Below, piece after piece: positions 1 to 9,480 of a stretch of 64,000 bases of DNA. Below the pieces are notes generated by a model. It saw only the letters and a program-made list of their open reading frames with translations, was not told the DNA's origin and did not search any database. This DNA comes from Bacteroidales bacterium (lineage in GTDB: Bacteria > Bacteroidota > Bacteroidia > Bacteroidales > Salinivirgaceae). Position 1 is the stretch's first letter. Every line of letters starts with the position of its first letter. The position numbers and the translations under genes were made by a program. The DNA lies in NCBI GenBank assembly GCA_012519055.1, contig JAAYQU010000037.1, forward strand, positions 20,512 to 84,511, read 5' to 3'.

Positions 1-906
1 GGGGATTTCGGGGTCACCACCCTCATAATAGCCCTCATTGCTGTAAACACTGTGACAAGCTGCACAACCCATTCCCCGATAATGTCCTCTGCCCTGATTT
101 CCTTTATTGCTCAAGTGACAAGCATTACAGTTGCGCAGGTAGGTAAATGCTGCAAGCTCTGGGTTTGTCTTTATATCTTCGGCAGAAACAGTGGGAATCT
201 CTTTTAGTTCAGATGGGAACTGTCCTGGGAAAGTAGCTGCCATCTCTTTCATGTAATCAATGTATTGTTGAGTCCCAAAACGGGGTGTTGCTCCGTCAGT
301 ATCAACAAGTGTACTGTTGGCATAAACATGGTCGTAATTTTCGGTGCCAATGCCGAAGCTCCATGCAATTGCTTTCATCTTGCCTGCATCGCTGTTCATC
401 ATTGATAGTCGAACATTATAGACATGATCCTCATGACACTGTCCACAAGTATTTTCATTTACTTGTAGTGCTGCAGGAACAGGCGTAAACGCAGCCAGCA
501 AACTTCCTTTAGGAACTCCGCTGTGTGCCCTGTCTTTATTGTGCAATTCAGATGGTGTGCCTCCATGACAAACAACGCAACCGTTGGGATCGCCAAGCGA
601 TGCGCCTTTTTCTAATATCTGCTGCATCATCTTCGAGCCGATGGGACGTGCAGGTTCTATCCCCTGATGACAGGCGAGACAGTACTTGTCTTCGGCAGGA
701 AACGGCTTTTCTGCTACAATTTGCGAAATATCAGGGTGTACATAGTGCTCTGACAAGTCCTGTGTTGATTGTCCACTATCTGCACGTGACTCGCCGATAA
801 GATTGGCATAATAAGCTAATATCCAGCCTACTACAAATAGAACAAAAACCATTAATAGCAGGCTGCTTATTTTTCTTTTTCGTGTGTTCTTATTTTGTTT
901 CGACAT
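1..906 (-). CDS. Membrane-anchored multihaem c-type cytochrome (3' part cut off by the window)
   Basis: I translated this by hand from the ATG at 906; the frame is open to base 1, giving the first ~302 residues. An N-terminal basic stretch is followed by one hydrophobic segment (about residues 13-36), probably an uncleaved anchor, so the haem domain should face the periplasm. Five CXXCH haem sites are visible: CLACH, CVVCH, CGQCH, CNACH and CAACH, with more possible beyond the edge. It resembles the broad multihaem cytochrome families of anaerobic respiration, but I cannot assign a substrate. It is divergent from a porin gene and ccsBA, whose product exports haem for exactly this class of protein. 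The presence of a c-type cytochrome is certain; its function is open. Confidence 0.85.
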   Translation of the reverse strand, partial: MSKQNKNTRKRKISSLLLMVFVLFVVGWILAYYANLIGESRADSGQSTQDLSEHYVHPDISQIVAEKPFPAEDKYCLACHQGIEPARPIGSKMMQQILEKGASLGDPNGCVVCHGGTPSELHNKDRAHSGVPKGSLLAAFTPVPAALQVNENTCGQCHEDHVYNVRLSMMNSDAGKMKAIAWSFGIGTENYDHVYANSTLVDTDGATPRFGTQQYIDYMKEMAATFPGQFPSELKEIPTVSAEDIKTNPELAAFTYLRNCNACHLSNKGNQGRGHYRGMGCAACHSVYSNEGYYEGGDPEIP

Positions 907-921
907 AATGCATTCTTTTAA

Positions 922-929
922 TATATTTG
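922..929 (+). promoter_or_regulatory. Candidate -7 box TATATTTG for the porin-ccsBA unit
   Basis: The box matches the Bacteroidota -7 consensus TAnnTTTG. A TTTG lies about 24 bases upstream, slightly far for a -33 element. The leader to the ATG at 1039 would be about 100 bases. This is a match by eye only. Confidence 0.35.
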
Positions 930-1038
930 TGCAATATCACTATTTTTTTTCAAATAAACATTTAAAACTTATTAATAAATCTTAATAAGATTATCCACAA
1001 TAAATTCGTCTAAAAAGCGAAACTAAAATTAAAACATT

Positions 1039-2229
1039 ATGAATAGGATTTTCACATTTTTCATTGCAATCATTTCAACCACTCTTGTAGGTTATCTAAA
1101 CTGCTCGTCTCTGTTGGCTCAAGCAACTGACCAAGAGACATCTATCACCGATTCTTCTGCGCAAAATACAAAGCAATCTGTGGATGCCGCACTACACCTG
1201 CGCCCCGCTTATCACGCACAATTCGCAGGGAAACCCATGGGGTTTGACGATGGCTCATTCCGTTTCGACCACGTAATGATTGACTTTGCAGGACAAATTG
1301 TCCCAAAACTCTCTTACAAATACCTACAACGATTAAATAAGGTTTCACCGATTTTTTCAAAAGAAAACTTGCCTTCCTCGATCGATTACGCCTATTTAAA
1401 ATATGCGTTTAACGAACAATTTTATATGATCGCCGGAAAACAAGCCCTTTCCATTGGAGGTTTCGAATACTACAAATATCCTGTAGAAGTTTATGATTAC
1501 AGCGGTATAATAAATAGTGTAACGTGTTATCTTACTGGTGCACAGATAGCGTACGCCCCTACAAAGAGTCAAGAGCTGACCTTTCAGGTTCTCAACAACC
1601 GTATGGGTACTTGGGAAGAAGCTGTAGGAAGACCACAGGTAGGCTTACAGATTGAGGCACCCACCGTGCCACTATACTATTCGCTTGGCTGGAATAGCAA
1701 CTATTTCAACAACGCTCTGCAACTTCGTTATGCTGTAAACTACACTTCACCTGCAAAAAACAAAACACTATTTATGGTAAGCGGAGGACAAAAGTTTCAA
1801 TCAGGTCCTTTTAGCATCTATATTGATGCTTTCTACCAACGCTCCGAAATTGACTATCTTGGCGAAATTAGAAAACTGACTGCTGATCCGATAAATATTG
1901 CAGAGTATGTTGACTATCTTTCGGTGCTTGGCGAAGTAAATTACAGATTTCATTCCAAATGGAATATTCTTTTGAAATGTTTTTACAACGATTTTTCTAC
2001 TTATAAATCAAGTGGTTATTTAGACAAAGGCAGTTGTCTGACTTCGCTGAATTATCAAGCTGGTATTGAGTACTATCCTTTAGAAGATGACAATTTGCAC
2101 TTCTTTTTCACCTCAACATTTAAACAATATAGCGAATCAAAAATGGTACAAATAACCACGCCTGCCGATGAACTCAGACTCTCGGTTGGCTTAGTTTATC
2201 GAGTTCCTGTTCTTTCGCTAAAGCGTTGA
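1039..2229 (+). CDS. Outer-membrane beta-barrel porin, OprO/OprP-like
   Basis: 396 residues. A Sec signal peptide (about residues 1-28, ending near LLAQA) is followed by a protein made of alternating aromatic/polar strands with many Tyr, Phe and Asn residues, as expected of an outer-membrane barrel. Fragments such as the DHVMIDFAG region, and the overall length, resemble phosphate-selective porin O/P-like proteins of Bacteroidota. The real solute is unknown. It sits 31 bases ahead of ccsBA on the same strand and faces away from the multihaem cytochrome, so the three genes may form one respiratory module. The start is the ATG after an A-rich leader. Another barrel family is possible. Confidence 0.6.
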   Translation: MNRIFTFFIAIISTTLVGYLNCSSLLAQATDQETSITDSSAQNTKQSVDAALHLRPAYHAQFAGKPMGFDDGSFRFDHVMIDFAGQIVPKLSYKYLQRLNKVSPIFSKENLPSSIDYAYLKYAFNEQFYMIAGKQALSIGGFEYYKYPVEVYDYSGIINSVTCYLTGAQIAYAPTKSQELTFQVLNNRMGTWEEAVGRPQVGLQIEAPTVPLYYSLGWNSNYFNNALQLRYAVNYTSPAKNKTLFMVSGGQKFQSGPFSIYIDAFYQRSEIDYLGEIRKLTADPINIAEYVDYLSVLGEVNYRFHSKWNILLKCFYNDFSTYKSSGYLDKGSCLTSLNYQAGIEYYPLEDDNLHFFFTSTFKQYSESKMVQITTPADELRLSVGLVYRVPVLSLKR

Positions 2230-2260
2230 TTTAGTATATACGTAACGAAAAACGTTATTT

Positions 2261-4663
2261 ATGGAAAAAACTAAACGCTACCTTTCGTCATACAAAACAA
2301 CAATAGTCTTGCTACTGACTTACGCGGCAGCAATGGCTATTGCTACTTTTGTCGAAAAAGATTACGGAACAGAAATGGCAAAAAAGTGGGTCTACTACTC
2401 TCCCGCTTTTTTCCTCTTGCAGTTTTTGTTAGTGCTAAATTTTATTTTTGCATGGAGAAGATATGGCTACTTAAAGCAGAAGCGTTGGGCTCTTTTAACC
2501 GTGCATCTGGCTTTTGTTGTGATTTTGGGAGGTGCACTAACAACGCATCTTTTTGGGAAAGAGGGCACTGTACATATTCGCGAGGGAAGTAAAACCGACG
2601 AAATGATTGTCCGCACAGGCGACAAGCTTAGCATTGAGAAGTTGCCGTTTGTGTTGGAACTGACCGATTTTCGCCTAAATCGCTATCCCGGTTCGGCAAG
2701 TCCTTCATCATACGAAAGCGACTTGTTAGTACATGTTGACGGCAAAACACAAGAGGCAAAAGTATTTATGAATAACGTTTTAGACGTGAAAGGATTCCGA
2801 TTTTTTCAAGCCTCGTATGACCAAGATGAGCTTGGAACAATTCTATCTGTAAACAAAGATGTGGCAGGCAGAACTATAACTTACATAGGTTACCTTTTGC
2901 TTTTCTGTGGATTTTTACTCGGCTTTATAACGAAAAACTCTCGTTTTCGACAGTTAAGCCACCGGCTTAAAAGTTTACGAGAGGATAGTAAATATCTTAT
3001 AATCACTTTATTATTCTTGCTGGTTGGAGCAACCGCCATACAAGCACAATCCACAGAGAACGTGCAAAATGTTACAATTCCACAGGAACATGCCGCTCAG
3101 TTTGCTGCATTACCCGTGCAATCGGGTGGTAGAATTATGCCACTGCACACACTTTCATCAGAAATAGTGAGAAAAGTTTACAAGGAGCAAAAAATGGCAC
3201 AATTTAGCCCCGAACAGTTTTTGCTAAGCTTCCTTGCAATGCCACGAGTGTGGATTAATGAACCATTTATCGCAATAGATAATAGCGAAATCTCATCGCT
3301 CTACGGGTTACCCAAAGATTATGCCTCTTATGTTCAGTTTTTCGATGAAAATGGTAATTATAAGTTGCTTAATCAGATGCAAAAGATTTACGGGAAGTCT
3401 CCTGCTGAACGTTCAGCAACCGATAAGGACATGATGAAATTAGATGAGAGAGTCAACATTGTCTTTCAGCTATTGGACTACAGTCTGTTACGAATTTTTC
3501 CCGACCCAAACGATGAGACACACACTTGGTATTCGCCAAACGTTAATCCGTCTATTTTTCCAAAAGAGGATTCTCTGTTTATTGCTTACTCTTTCAAACA
3601 GTATCTTGTTGAAGTTAACAACTCGCTACGAAGCGGAGAGTGGAGCAAGCCCGAACAGTTACTTACCGAACTGAAAGAGTTTCAATTGAAAAACGACATC
3701 GGAAAGCATATTGACGATGGAAAGATAAAAGCAGAAATCAGCTACAATAAACTGCGAGTTTTCGACCGGTGTAAGTTGTCATATTTTATTTTAGGTGGTT
3801 TACTACTTGTTTTTGCCTTTATGCAGTTGCTTAAAAAGCGAAAATGGGAGAATATCGGCATTAAAATTTTGACTATCGCTATCTGGTGCATTTTCTTATT
3901 TCACGCTTTCGGCATGGGAATGCGTTGGTATATAGGCGGTTATGCTCCGTGGAGCAACTCCTACGAGACAATGGTGTATGTAGCTTGGGCAACTGTTTTG
4001 GCAGGAATTATCTTTGGCAGAAAAAGTGCCATTACAATGGCGTTAGCAACGCTTTTCGGCGGGATAATTCTGTTTGTTTCAGGATTAAACTGGATGGATC
4101 CAGAAATCGGGACGTTGGTACCTGTGCTTAAATCGCCTTGGCTGATGTTTCACGTGGCAGCTTACGGTTTCTTTGGTATTGGCTTTTTATTGGGAATTGC
4201 TAACCTTTCTTTGATTGCTTTTGCAAAAAAGAGCGAGTTAATTCGCTTCAGAATAAAGGAGTTGAGCATTACAAACAATATGGCTCTGCTTGTGGGGCTT
4301 GCACTGATGACTATCGGCACGTTTCTCGGAGCCATCTGGGCAAATGAGTCGTGGGGACGTTACTGGGGCTGGGACCCTAAAGAAACCTGGGCACTTATAA
4401 CGGTGGTTGTTTACACCATTGTAACGCATATTCACTTAACTAAAAAACGAGATAATATTTGGATTTTTAACCTATTATCTGTACTTGCATTCGCCTCGGT
4501 TTTAATGACTTTCTTTGGGGTCAACTACTTGCTGAGCGGCATGCACTCCTACGGAGTAACGGAAGGAGTCTCTGCTGTATTTATCTATATTGTCCTTGCT
4601 TTTGTGGCTTTAGGCGTGTTGGGTGTTATTTCTTATCAGAAGAAATATTTGAATCAAAGGTAG
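2261..4663 (+). CDS. ccsA: Cytochrome c biogenesis protein, ResB-CcsA fusion (CcsBA)
   Basis: 800 residues. This is a system II haem exporter and cytochrome c synthase that moves haem across the inner membrane and ligates it to CXXCH motifs. The N-terminal third has several membrane helices and a periplasmic ResB-type region. After a large periplasmic domain, the C-terminal half carries the CcsA helices and the tryptophan-rich WWD haem motif (WGRYWGWDPKETWAL near residue 698), with conserved His residues in flanking helices. One-piece CcsBA is usual in Bacteroidota. Co-location with a multihaem cytochrome fits its job. The TAG stop lies inside a 28-base palindrome of a dispersed hairpin family. 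Confidence 0.93.
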   Translation: MEKTKRYLSSYKTTIVLLLTYAAAMAIATFVEKDYGTEMAKKWVYYSPAFFLLQFLLVLNFIFAWRRYGYLKQKRWALLTVHLAFVVILGGALTTHLFGKEGTVHIREGSKTDEMIVRTGDKLSIEKLPFVLELTDFRLNRYPGSASPSSYESDLLVHVDGKTQEAKVFMNNVLDVKGFRFFQASYDQDELGTILSVNKDVAGRTITYIGYLLLFCGFLLGFITKNSRFRQLSHRLKSLREDSKYLIITLLFLLVGATAIQAQSTENVQNVTIPQEHAAQFAALPVQSGGRIMPLHTLSSEIVRKVYKEQKMAQFSPEQFLLSFLAMPRVWINEPFIAIDNSEISSLYGLPKDYASYVQFFDENGNYKLLNQMQKIYGKSPAERSATDKDMMKLDERVNIVFQLLDYSLLRIFPDPNDETHTWYSPNVNPSIFPKEDSLFIAYSFKQYLVEVNNSLRSGEWSKPEQLLTELKEFQLKNDIGKHIDDGKIKAEISYNKLRVFDRCKLSYFILGGLLLVFAFMQLLKKRKWENIGIKILTIAIWCIFLFHAFGMGMRWYIGGYAPWSNSYETMVYVAWATVLAGIIFGRKSAITMALATLFGGIILFVSGLNWMDPEIGTLVPVLKSPWLMFHVAAYGFFGIGFLLGIANLSLIAFAKKSELIRFRIKELSITNNMALLVGLALMTIGTFLGAIWANESWGRYWGWDPKETWALITVVVYTIVTHIHLTKKRDNIWIFNLLSVLAFASVLMTFFGVNYLLSGMHSYGVTEGVSAVFIYIVLAFVALGVLGVISYQKKYLNQR

Positions 4664-4687
4664 AGACAGGGCATGCCCTGTCTCTAC
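4660..4687. repeat. GTAGAGAC-family palindrome, copy 1
   Basis: A perfect 28-base palindrome beginning GTAGAGACAGGGCA and reading the same on both strands. Its outer arms GTAGAGAC/GTCTCTAC recur at 9508 and 58137 with a different core. The ccsBA stop codon TAG lies within its first four bases. Confidence 0.8.
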
Positions 4688-4694
4688 GTGTCGA

Positions 4695-4734
4695 TATTGT
4701 CCTAAAACATGTTTACATTTAAAAGAGGACAATA
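4695..4734. terminator. Bidirectional terminator hairpin between ccsBA and rsmI
   Basis: Arms TATTGTCCT (4695-4703) and AGGACAATA (4726-4734) form a perfect 9-bp stem between two convergent genes. A-rich and T-rich flanks are compatible with termination in both directions. Confidence 0.55.
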
Positions 4735-4752
4735 AAATGGTTTGGTGATATT

Positions 4753-5418
4753 TTATTTAGCACCGCCAACAACAATTACTATTTCGCCTCTGGGAGCATT
4801 TTCAGAAAAATATTCGATAAGTTCAGACAATGTTCCCCGTTTTATCTCCTCGTGCAGCTTGCTTATTTCGCGGCATACAGCAGCTTTTCTATCTTCTCCA
4901 AATGCCTCCTTAAATAGTTCCAAACTTTTAACAAGGCGGTTGGGCGATTCGTAAAAAATCATAGTACGCTGTTCACTCTTAAGCATCTCTACTAATTTGT
5001 TTCTACCTTTTTTTTGAGGTAAAAACCCTTCAAATACAAACTTATCGCAGGGCAGTCCACTACTTACAACAGCTGGAATCATTGCAGTTGCACCGGGTAG
5101 GGTAACTACCTGAATATCATTGCTAATTGCTTCTCGTACCAACAAAAAACCCGGGTCGCTAATTCCGGGTGTTCCTGCATCGGAAATCAAAGCTAATGTT
5201 TCACCTTGCAACATCTTATCAATCAATGATGTTACTATTTTATGCTCATTAAACTTATGAAAAGATATCAAAGGTTTTGATATTGAGTAGTGTTTCAACA
5301 ATATCCCACTCGTTCGAGTATCTTCAGCAACAACAGCATCAACTTCTTTAAGAATTCTAATTGCTCTTAAAGTAATATCTTCCAAATTACCTATCGGTGT
5401 GGGAACAACGTAAAGCAT
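4753..5418 (-). CDS. rsmI: 16S rRNA (cytidine1402-2'-O)-methyltransferase RsmI
   Basis: 221 residues. A SAM-dependent tetrapyrrole-methylase-fold enzyme that 2'-O-methylates C1402 of 16S rRNA. Family signatures are clear: YVVPTPIGNLEDIT at the N-terminus, AEDTRTSGILLKHY near residue 35, the glycine-rich SDAGTPGISDPG loop near residue 80 and FYESPNRL near residue 155. It is somewhat shorter than E. coli RsmI because it lacks the C-terminal extension, as is common in Bacteroidota. It lies 3 bases after the upstream minus-strand gene, so the two are probably co-transcribed. Confidence 0.93.
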   Translation of the reverse strand: MLYVVPTPIGNLEDITLRAIRILKEVDAVVAEDTRTSGILLKHYSISKPLISFHKFNEHKIVTSLIDKMLQGETLALISDAGTPGISDPGFLLVREAISNDIQVVTLPGATAMIPAVVSSGLPCDKFVFEGFLPQKKGRNKLVEMLKSEQRTMIFYESPNRLVKSLELFKEAFGEDRKAAVCREISKLHEEIKRGTLSELIEYFSENAPRGEIVIVVGGAK

Positions 5419-5421
5419 ATT

Positions 5422-6300
5422 TTATTGTATATATCGGCGATAAACGATGTCTATAAACATTTTAAAATTTTCCGAATCCTGGTCCCACACAAAGTTTTCG
5501 CTCAAAAAACTGAATGCCTGTTCAAAATCCTCAAAGTTATTTAACTTATCAATTGTATTAGCGTACAGTTGTGCATCTCCTGCAAAAAGCTCACGAACAA
5601 AACCAAGTCTTTCGTTAATTTTTATGGCTTTATTAATATCGCTAACAGGCTTTTGACCTAAAGATGATGCTCTGTCAGTGGTTCCCCCCGGTTGGCCCAC
5701 CATTTCATTGAGCGAGAAATTTTTATCGATATATTGATCAGCTAGTGTTTTGCGACTAACACCACCATCCTTTGTTGATTCAACTTTTGTTTGATTTTCA
5801 ACTTTTACCTGAACTTGCTTAACAGTATCTGACTTTGACACTTCTGGTTCTTTTACTAATTTTTCAGCTGGTTCTGATTTTTTGACCTCAATAACTTCTG
5901 CTTTTTTTTCAACGACCAATTTATCAGATTTTGATTCAGACTTATTTTTCTCAACTATAGAAATATCCGTTTTTTCATCACTTGCTTTATGAGTAATAAT
6001 CGCCTCTGTTGACTTTTTTACAACTGTTTTGGAATCAATTTGTAAATTATCTTTACTATTATCATCCTTACCAATTGACACTTTTGGTTTGTTTAAATCA
6101 TTATCAACAGCTGCCAAATTGCTTTTTTCTATAATTTGGCTCAATAAACTTTTAATTTCGTTAGATAAACTTGTTATTCTGGATTTAAGGATTTGTACCT
6201 CAATTTTACTTAAACAGTACCCCGGTTCAAGTATTTCTGCAATATCTTCTAAATCAGACAGATCTCGTAACAAAATGTTTTTTAGCGATTCTATTTGCAT
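5422..6300 (-). CDS. Conserved protein of unknown function with a K/E/S-rich linker
   Basis: 292 residues with no recognised enzymatic motif. The N-terminal ~65 residues look helical (MQIESLKNILLRDL and following). Residues of about 70-185 form a low-complexity stretch rich in Lys, Glu, Ser and Val, probably disordered. A conserved-looking C-terminal part (about 190-292) contains KTLADQYIDKNFSLNEMVG, INKAIKINERLGFVRELF and a final FIDIVYRRYIQ. I recall similar C-terminal blocks in Bacteroidota hypothetical proteins, but no function is known to me. There is no signal peptide, so it is likely cytoplasmic. It lies 3 bases upstream of rsmI. Confidence 0.75.
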   Translation of the reverse strand: MQIESLKNILLRDLSDLEDIAEILEPGYCLSKIEVQILKSRITSLSNEIKSLLSQIIEKSNLAAVDNDLNKPKVSIGKDDNSKDNLQIDSKTVVKKSTEAIITHKASDEKTDISIVEKNKSESKSDKLVVEKKAEVIEVKKSEPAEKLVKEPEVSKSDTVKQVQVKVENQTKVESTKDGGVSRKTLADQYIDKNFSLNEMVGQPGGTTDRASSLGQKPVSDINKAIKINERLGFVRELFAGDAQLYANTIDKLNNFEDFEQAFSFLSENFVWDQDSENFKMFIDIVYRRYIQ

Positions 6301-6514
6301 ATTTCTAATTAATAAGTTATTTCTATATCAAATTTTTGCAAATTTAACGATGTTTAAGTCAATTAGCAAAACATAAAAGTACTACAAAAATGAGTTATTA
6401 GCTACACAATATTATATAATTACCATCAAAACTATAAAAAGTTAATTTACGATATTTGAATTATAATGTTTTTTAGCGATATTTGAGGGTTGTAAAATGT
6501 GAATTTTCAATTTT

Positions 6515-9469
6515 TTGAAATCAAAACAAAACAATATGGCTGCAAAGTTTTTCAGAAATCTAAATATCAACGGACAGATGTTGATATTTGTACTAGGGAC
6601 TACAATGTTGATTTTTATACTTTCAATAGTGTACGTCAGCTACAGTTCACGGCATATGGCATATAACGAATCTGTAACATTGGTAAAAACCGTTTCTAAA
6701 TCATCGGCTTTACAAGTAGAAAATGAGCTTAATAAAAGTATGGATGTAGTTCGAACAATGGCACAAATGTACAGTGTCTACAACTATTTACCTGAAGAAC
6801 AGTGGAAAGGGTTATTCATTAAAATGTATAAAAATGTTTTTAAAGACAATTCACAATTTTATAAACTTTGGGACAGCTGGGAACTAAAAGCAATAGACTC
6901 AACATATACAAAAGATCACGGAAGATACGTAGTCACTTACTTTCGTGAAAACGGCAATATTAGACACCAAACAAATTTAAGAAGTTTGGAGGGAGACCCT
7001 ACAATATATGCAAAAATCAAAAAAGAAACTACGGAATTGATATGGGAACCATACTGGGATCAGTTTTCCGAAGATGTTGGTACTAAAAAATTTATGACAT
7101 CGCTTTCCGTACCGATGATAATTGGTGGGGAATATACTGGTATTGTAGCCGTAGATATCACTATGGATAAAATTCAGGAAGATGTTGAGAAAATAAAGCC
7201 TTTCGACGAGAGCTACGCTTTTCTCTTATCAGCAGAAGGAGTGTTTGTTAGCTATCCTGACAAAGAGTTTATTGGCAAAACTTTTGCCGCTCAAATGCCT
7301 GAAATAGAAAGCAAATACAATATTACCGATAAAATTAAACGTGGTGAGAATATAGATTTGGTGTTGCATGATCCGCTAACTGGCAAAAATGTTTTAATGG
7401 TTTTTAATCGTGTTCAAATAGGGAAAACCACCACACCTTGGTCAATTGCGATTACAGTTCCAATTGAAGTTATAATGAGCAAAGCAAATCGAGGTTTTGT
7501 AATCAGTATGATTGTTGCCCTGATAGGATTAATTATTCTGTTTGTAGTTATTTTTAGAATCTCTAGAAGCATCAGTAAATCAATGCAACACACTACACAA
7601 TTGCTGAAAAAAATGTCTTTAGGAGAGATAGATTCAGTTGAACAACTAAAAACAAACAGAGCTGATGAAATTGGACAAATGACTGAATCCTTAAATAAAC
7701 TTATAGAAGGATTAAACAGAACTGCTCACTTTGCAAAAGAGATCGGAAAGGGTAATTTAGAACAGGAATTTCAGCCTTTAGGAAATGGTGATGTTCTTGG
7801 CAACGCACTTTTAGATATGCGAAAAAGCCTAAAAACAGCTGCAGAAGAAGAAGAAAAACGAAAAGAAGAAGGCGAAAAACAAAGATGGGCAACGGAGGGT
7901 CTTGCAAAATTTGGCGAAATTTTAAGAAATAACAGTAACGATTTGAAAAAACTCTCGTTCCAACTAATGTCAAACCTTGTCAACTACCTAGAAGCAAATC
8001 AAGGTGCCTTATTTGTTATAAACGACGATAATGAAGAAGATGTTTATTTTGAAATAACAAGCGCAATTGCCTATAATCGTGAAAAGCTTGTAAAAAAACG
8101 TATAAAAATTGGTGAAGATTTAGTTGGTCGTTGTGCTCACGAGCGCATGACAATTTATATGACCGATATTCCTGAAGATTATATTGAAATAACCTCAGGA
8201 ATGGGAACAGCAAACCCAAGATGTTTAGTTTTAGTGCCCGTTTTGCTGAATGATGAAGTGTACGGAATAATTGAAATTGCATCATTCAAAAACATTGAAA
8301 AGCATCAAATAGAATTCCTTGAAAAGATTGGTGAGAGCGTGGCTTCAACAATCTCGAGTGTTCGTGTAAACGAAAAAACGCAAAAGCTCCTTCTTCAATC
8401 ACAACAACAGCGTGAAGAGCTTTCTGCACAAGAGGAGGAAATGCGTCAAAACCTTGAAGAATTACAAGCCACGCAAGAAGAATCTCTACGAAAAGAGTTT
8501 GAAATGCGCGGTTTAGTTAGGGCATTAAGTACTTCCACGTGTACAGTAGAATATGATCTTGACGGCAGGATAACGTCAGTTAATGAGGGTATGGCACAGC
8601 TTTTAGGAGTAAATCCAGATCAAATTGTTGGAGCATACCATAAAGACGGTTCCGATTTCAAAAACCTTACTCCAGAAGAATACGAGATTTTCTGGAGTAG
8701 TTTAAAAAACGGTGTTACCCAAAAAAGGGTCACACACTTCGTACACAATGGACGAGATATATATCTATCTGAAACGTACACCCCAATACTCAATGACGAC
8801 GATGTGCCATATAAAATTTTAAAAATTGGTTTTGAAATAACCGATTTGCAGAAAAGAGATTTTGAAGCCAAAAAGTCAGAAAAAGAGATAATCAAATTAA
8901 AAAATGAAATTGAAACACAAAGCGAACTAATTGAAAAATTAGAAAATGAAGTCGAGGAATTAAAACAATCTGTGGATAATCAAGTAGATGCCAAACCCGA
9001 TAAAGATACTCAAGAAACAAATGCCAAAGACAAAGGCAAACTTGCTCCTTTAGTTCCAGAAGGAGAACCTTTTATTGAAAAATCACCAGAATTAGAGACT
9101 GGAATAAACGAAATAGACGAACAACACAGTCGCATTATAACATTGGTCAACCAACTTTATGAAGCATTTATCGCTGAACGTTCCAAAAAAGAGATAAGAG
9201 AAATAATTAAAAATTTATCGGATTTTTCGTCATATCATTTCAACACAGAAGAGCGATACTTTAAACAGTTTGGTTATGAAAAAGCTTCTGAACATCAGCA
9301 AAGTCATAATTTATTTACTGACGAGCTAGCTAAGTTCAGAAAAGCTTATCAAGCCGGAAAATCTTTTGATATAAAAGAATTTATGTTATTCTTGCAAAAC
9401 TGGATATTAAAGCACTTTAGCACAGATGATCAGGATTTTGTTGAGTTATTTATCCAAAACGGTCTTTAA
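6515..9469 (+). CDS. Membrane sensor with Cache, HAMP, GAF, PAS and C-terminal hemerythrin domains
   Basis: 984 residues from a TTG start; an ATG at 6536 (residue 8) is an equally good start. A helix at about 24-45 and another at about 328-350 bracket a dCache-like periplasmic domain (FMTSLSVPMIIGGEYTGIVAVDIT). Next come a HAMP region (350-410), a GAF-like domain (about 470-635), a coiled coil, a PAS-like domain (about 680-790), a second coiled coil, and hemerythrin (about 860-984). All seven di-iron ligands are present: H871, H908, E912, H927, H931, H967 and D972. I see no HisKA, GGDEF or chemoreceptor signalling tip, so the output is unclear. An O2- or redox-related ligand sensor is the likely role. 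Confidence 0.85.
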   Translation: MKSKQNNMAAKFFRNLNINGQMLIFVLGTTMLIFILSIVYVSYSSRHMAYNESVTLVKTVSKSSALQVENELNKSMDVVRTMAQMYSVYNYLPEEQWKGLFIKMYKNVFKDNSQFYKLWDSWELKAIDSTYTKDHGRYVVTYFRENGNIRHQTNLRSLEGDPTIYAKIKKETTELIWEPYWDQFSEDVGTKKFMTSLSVPMIIGGEYTGIVAVDITMDKIQEDVEKIKPFDESYAFLLSAEGVFVSYPDKEFIGKTFAAQMPEIESKYNITDKIKRGENIDLVLHDPLTGKNVLMVFNRVQIGKTTTPWSIAITVPIEVIMSKANRGFVISMIVALIGLIILFVVIFRISRSISKSMQHTTQLLKKMSLGEIDSVEQLKTNRADEIGQMTESLNKLIEGLNRTAHFAKEIGKGNLEQEFQPLGNGDVLGNALLDMRKSLKTAAEEEEKRKEEGEKQRWATEGLAKFGEILRNNSNDLKKLSFQLMSNLVNYLEANQGALFVINDDNEEDVYFEITSAIAYNREKLVKKRIKIGEDLVGRCAHERMTIYMTDIPEDYIEITSGMGTANPRCLVLVPVLLNDEVYGIIEIASFKNIEKHQIEFLEKIGESVASTISSVRVNEKTQKLLLQSQQQREELSAQEEEMRQNLEELQATQEESLRKEFEMRGLVRALSTSTCTVEYDLDGRITSVNEGMAQLLGVNPDQIVGAYHKDGSDFKNLTPEEYEIFWSSLKNGVTQKRVTHFVHNGRDIYLSETYTPILNDDDVPYKILKIGFEITDLQKRDFEAKKSEKEIIKLKNEIETQSELIEKLENEVEELKQSVDNQVDAKPDKDTQETNAKDKGKLAPLVPEGEPFIEKSPELETGINEIDEQHSRIITLVNQLYEAFIAERSKKEIREIIKNLSDFSSYHFNTEERYFKQFGYEKASEHQQSHNLFTDELAKFRKAYQAGKSFDIKEFMLFLQNWILKHFSTDDQDFVELFIQNGL

Positions 9470-9480
9470 AGTGTGATTTT

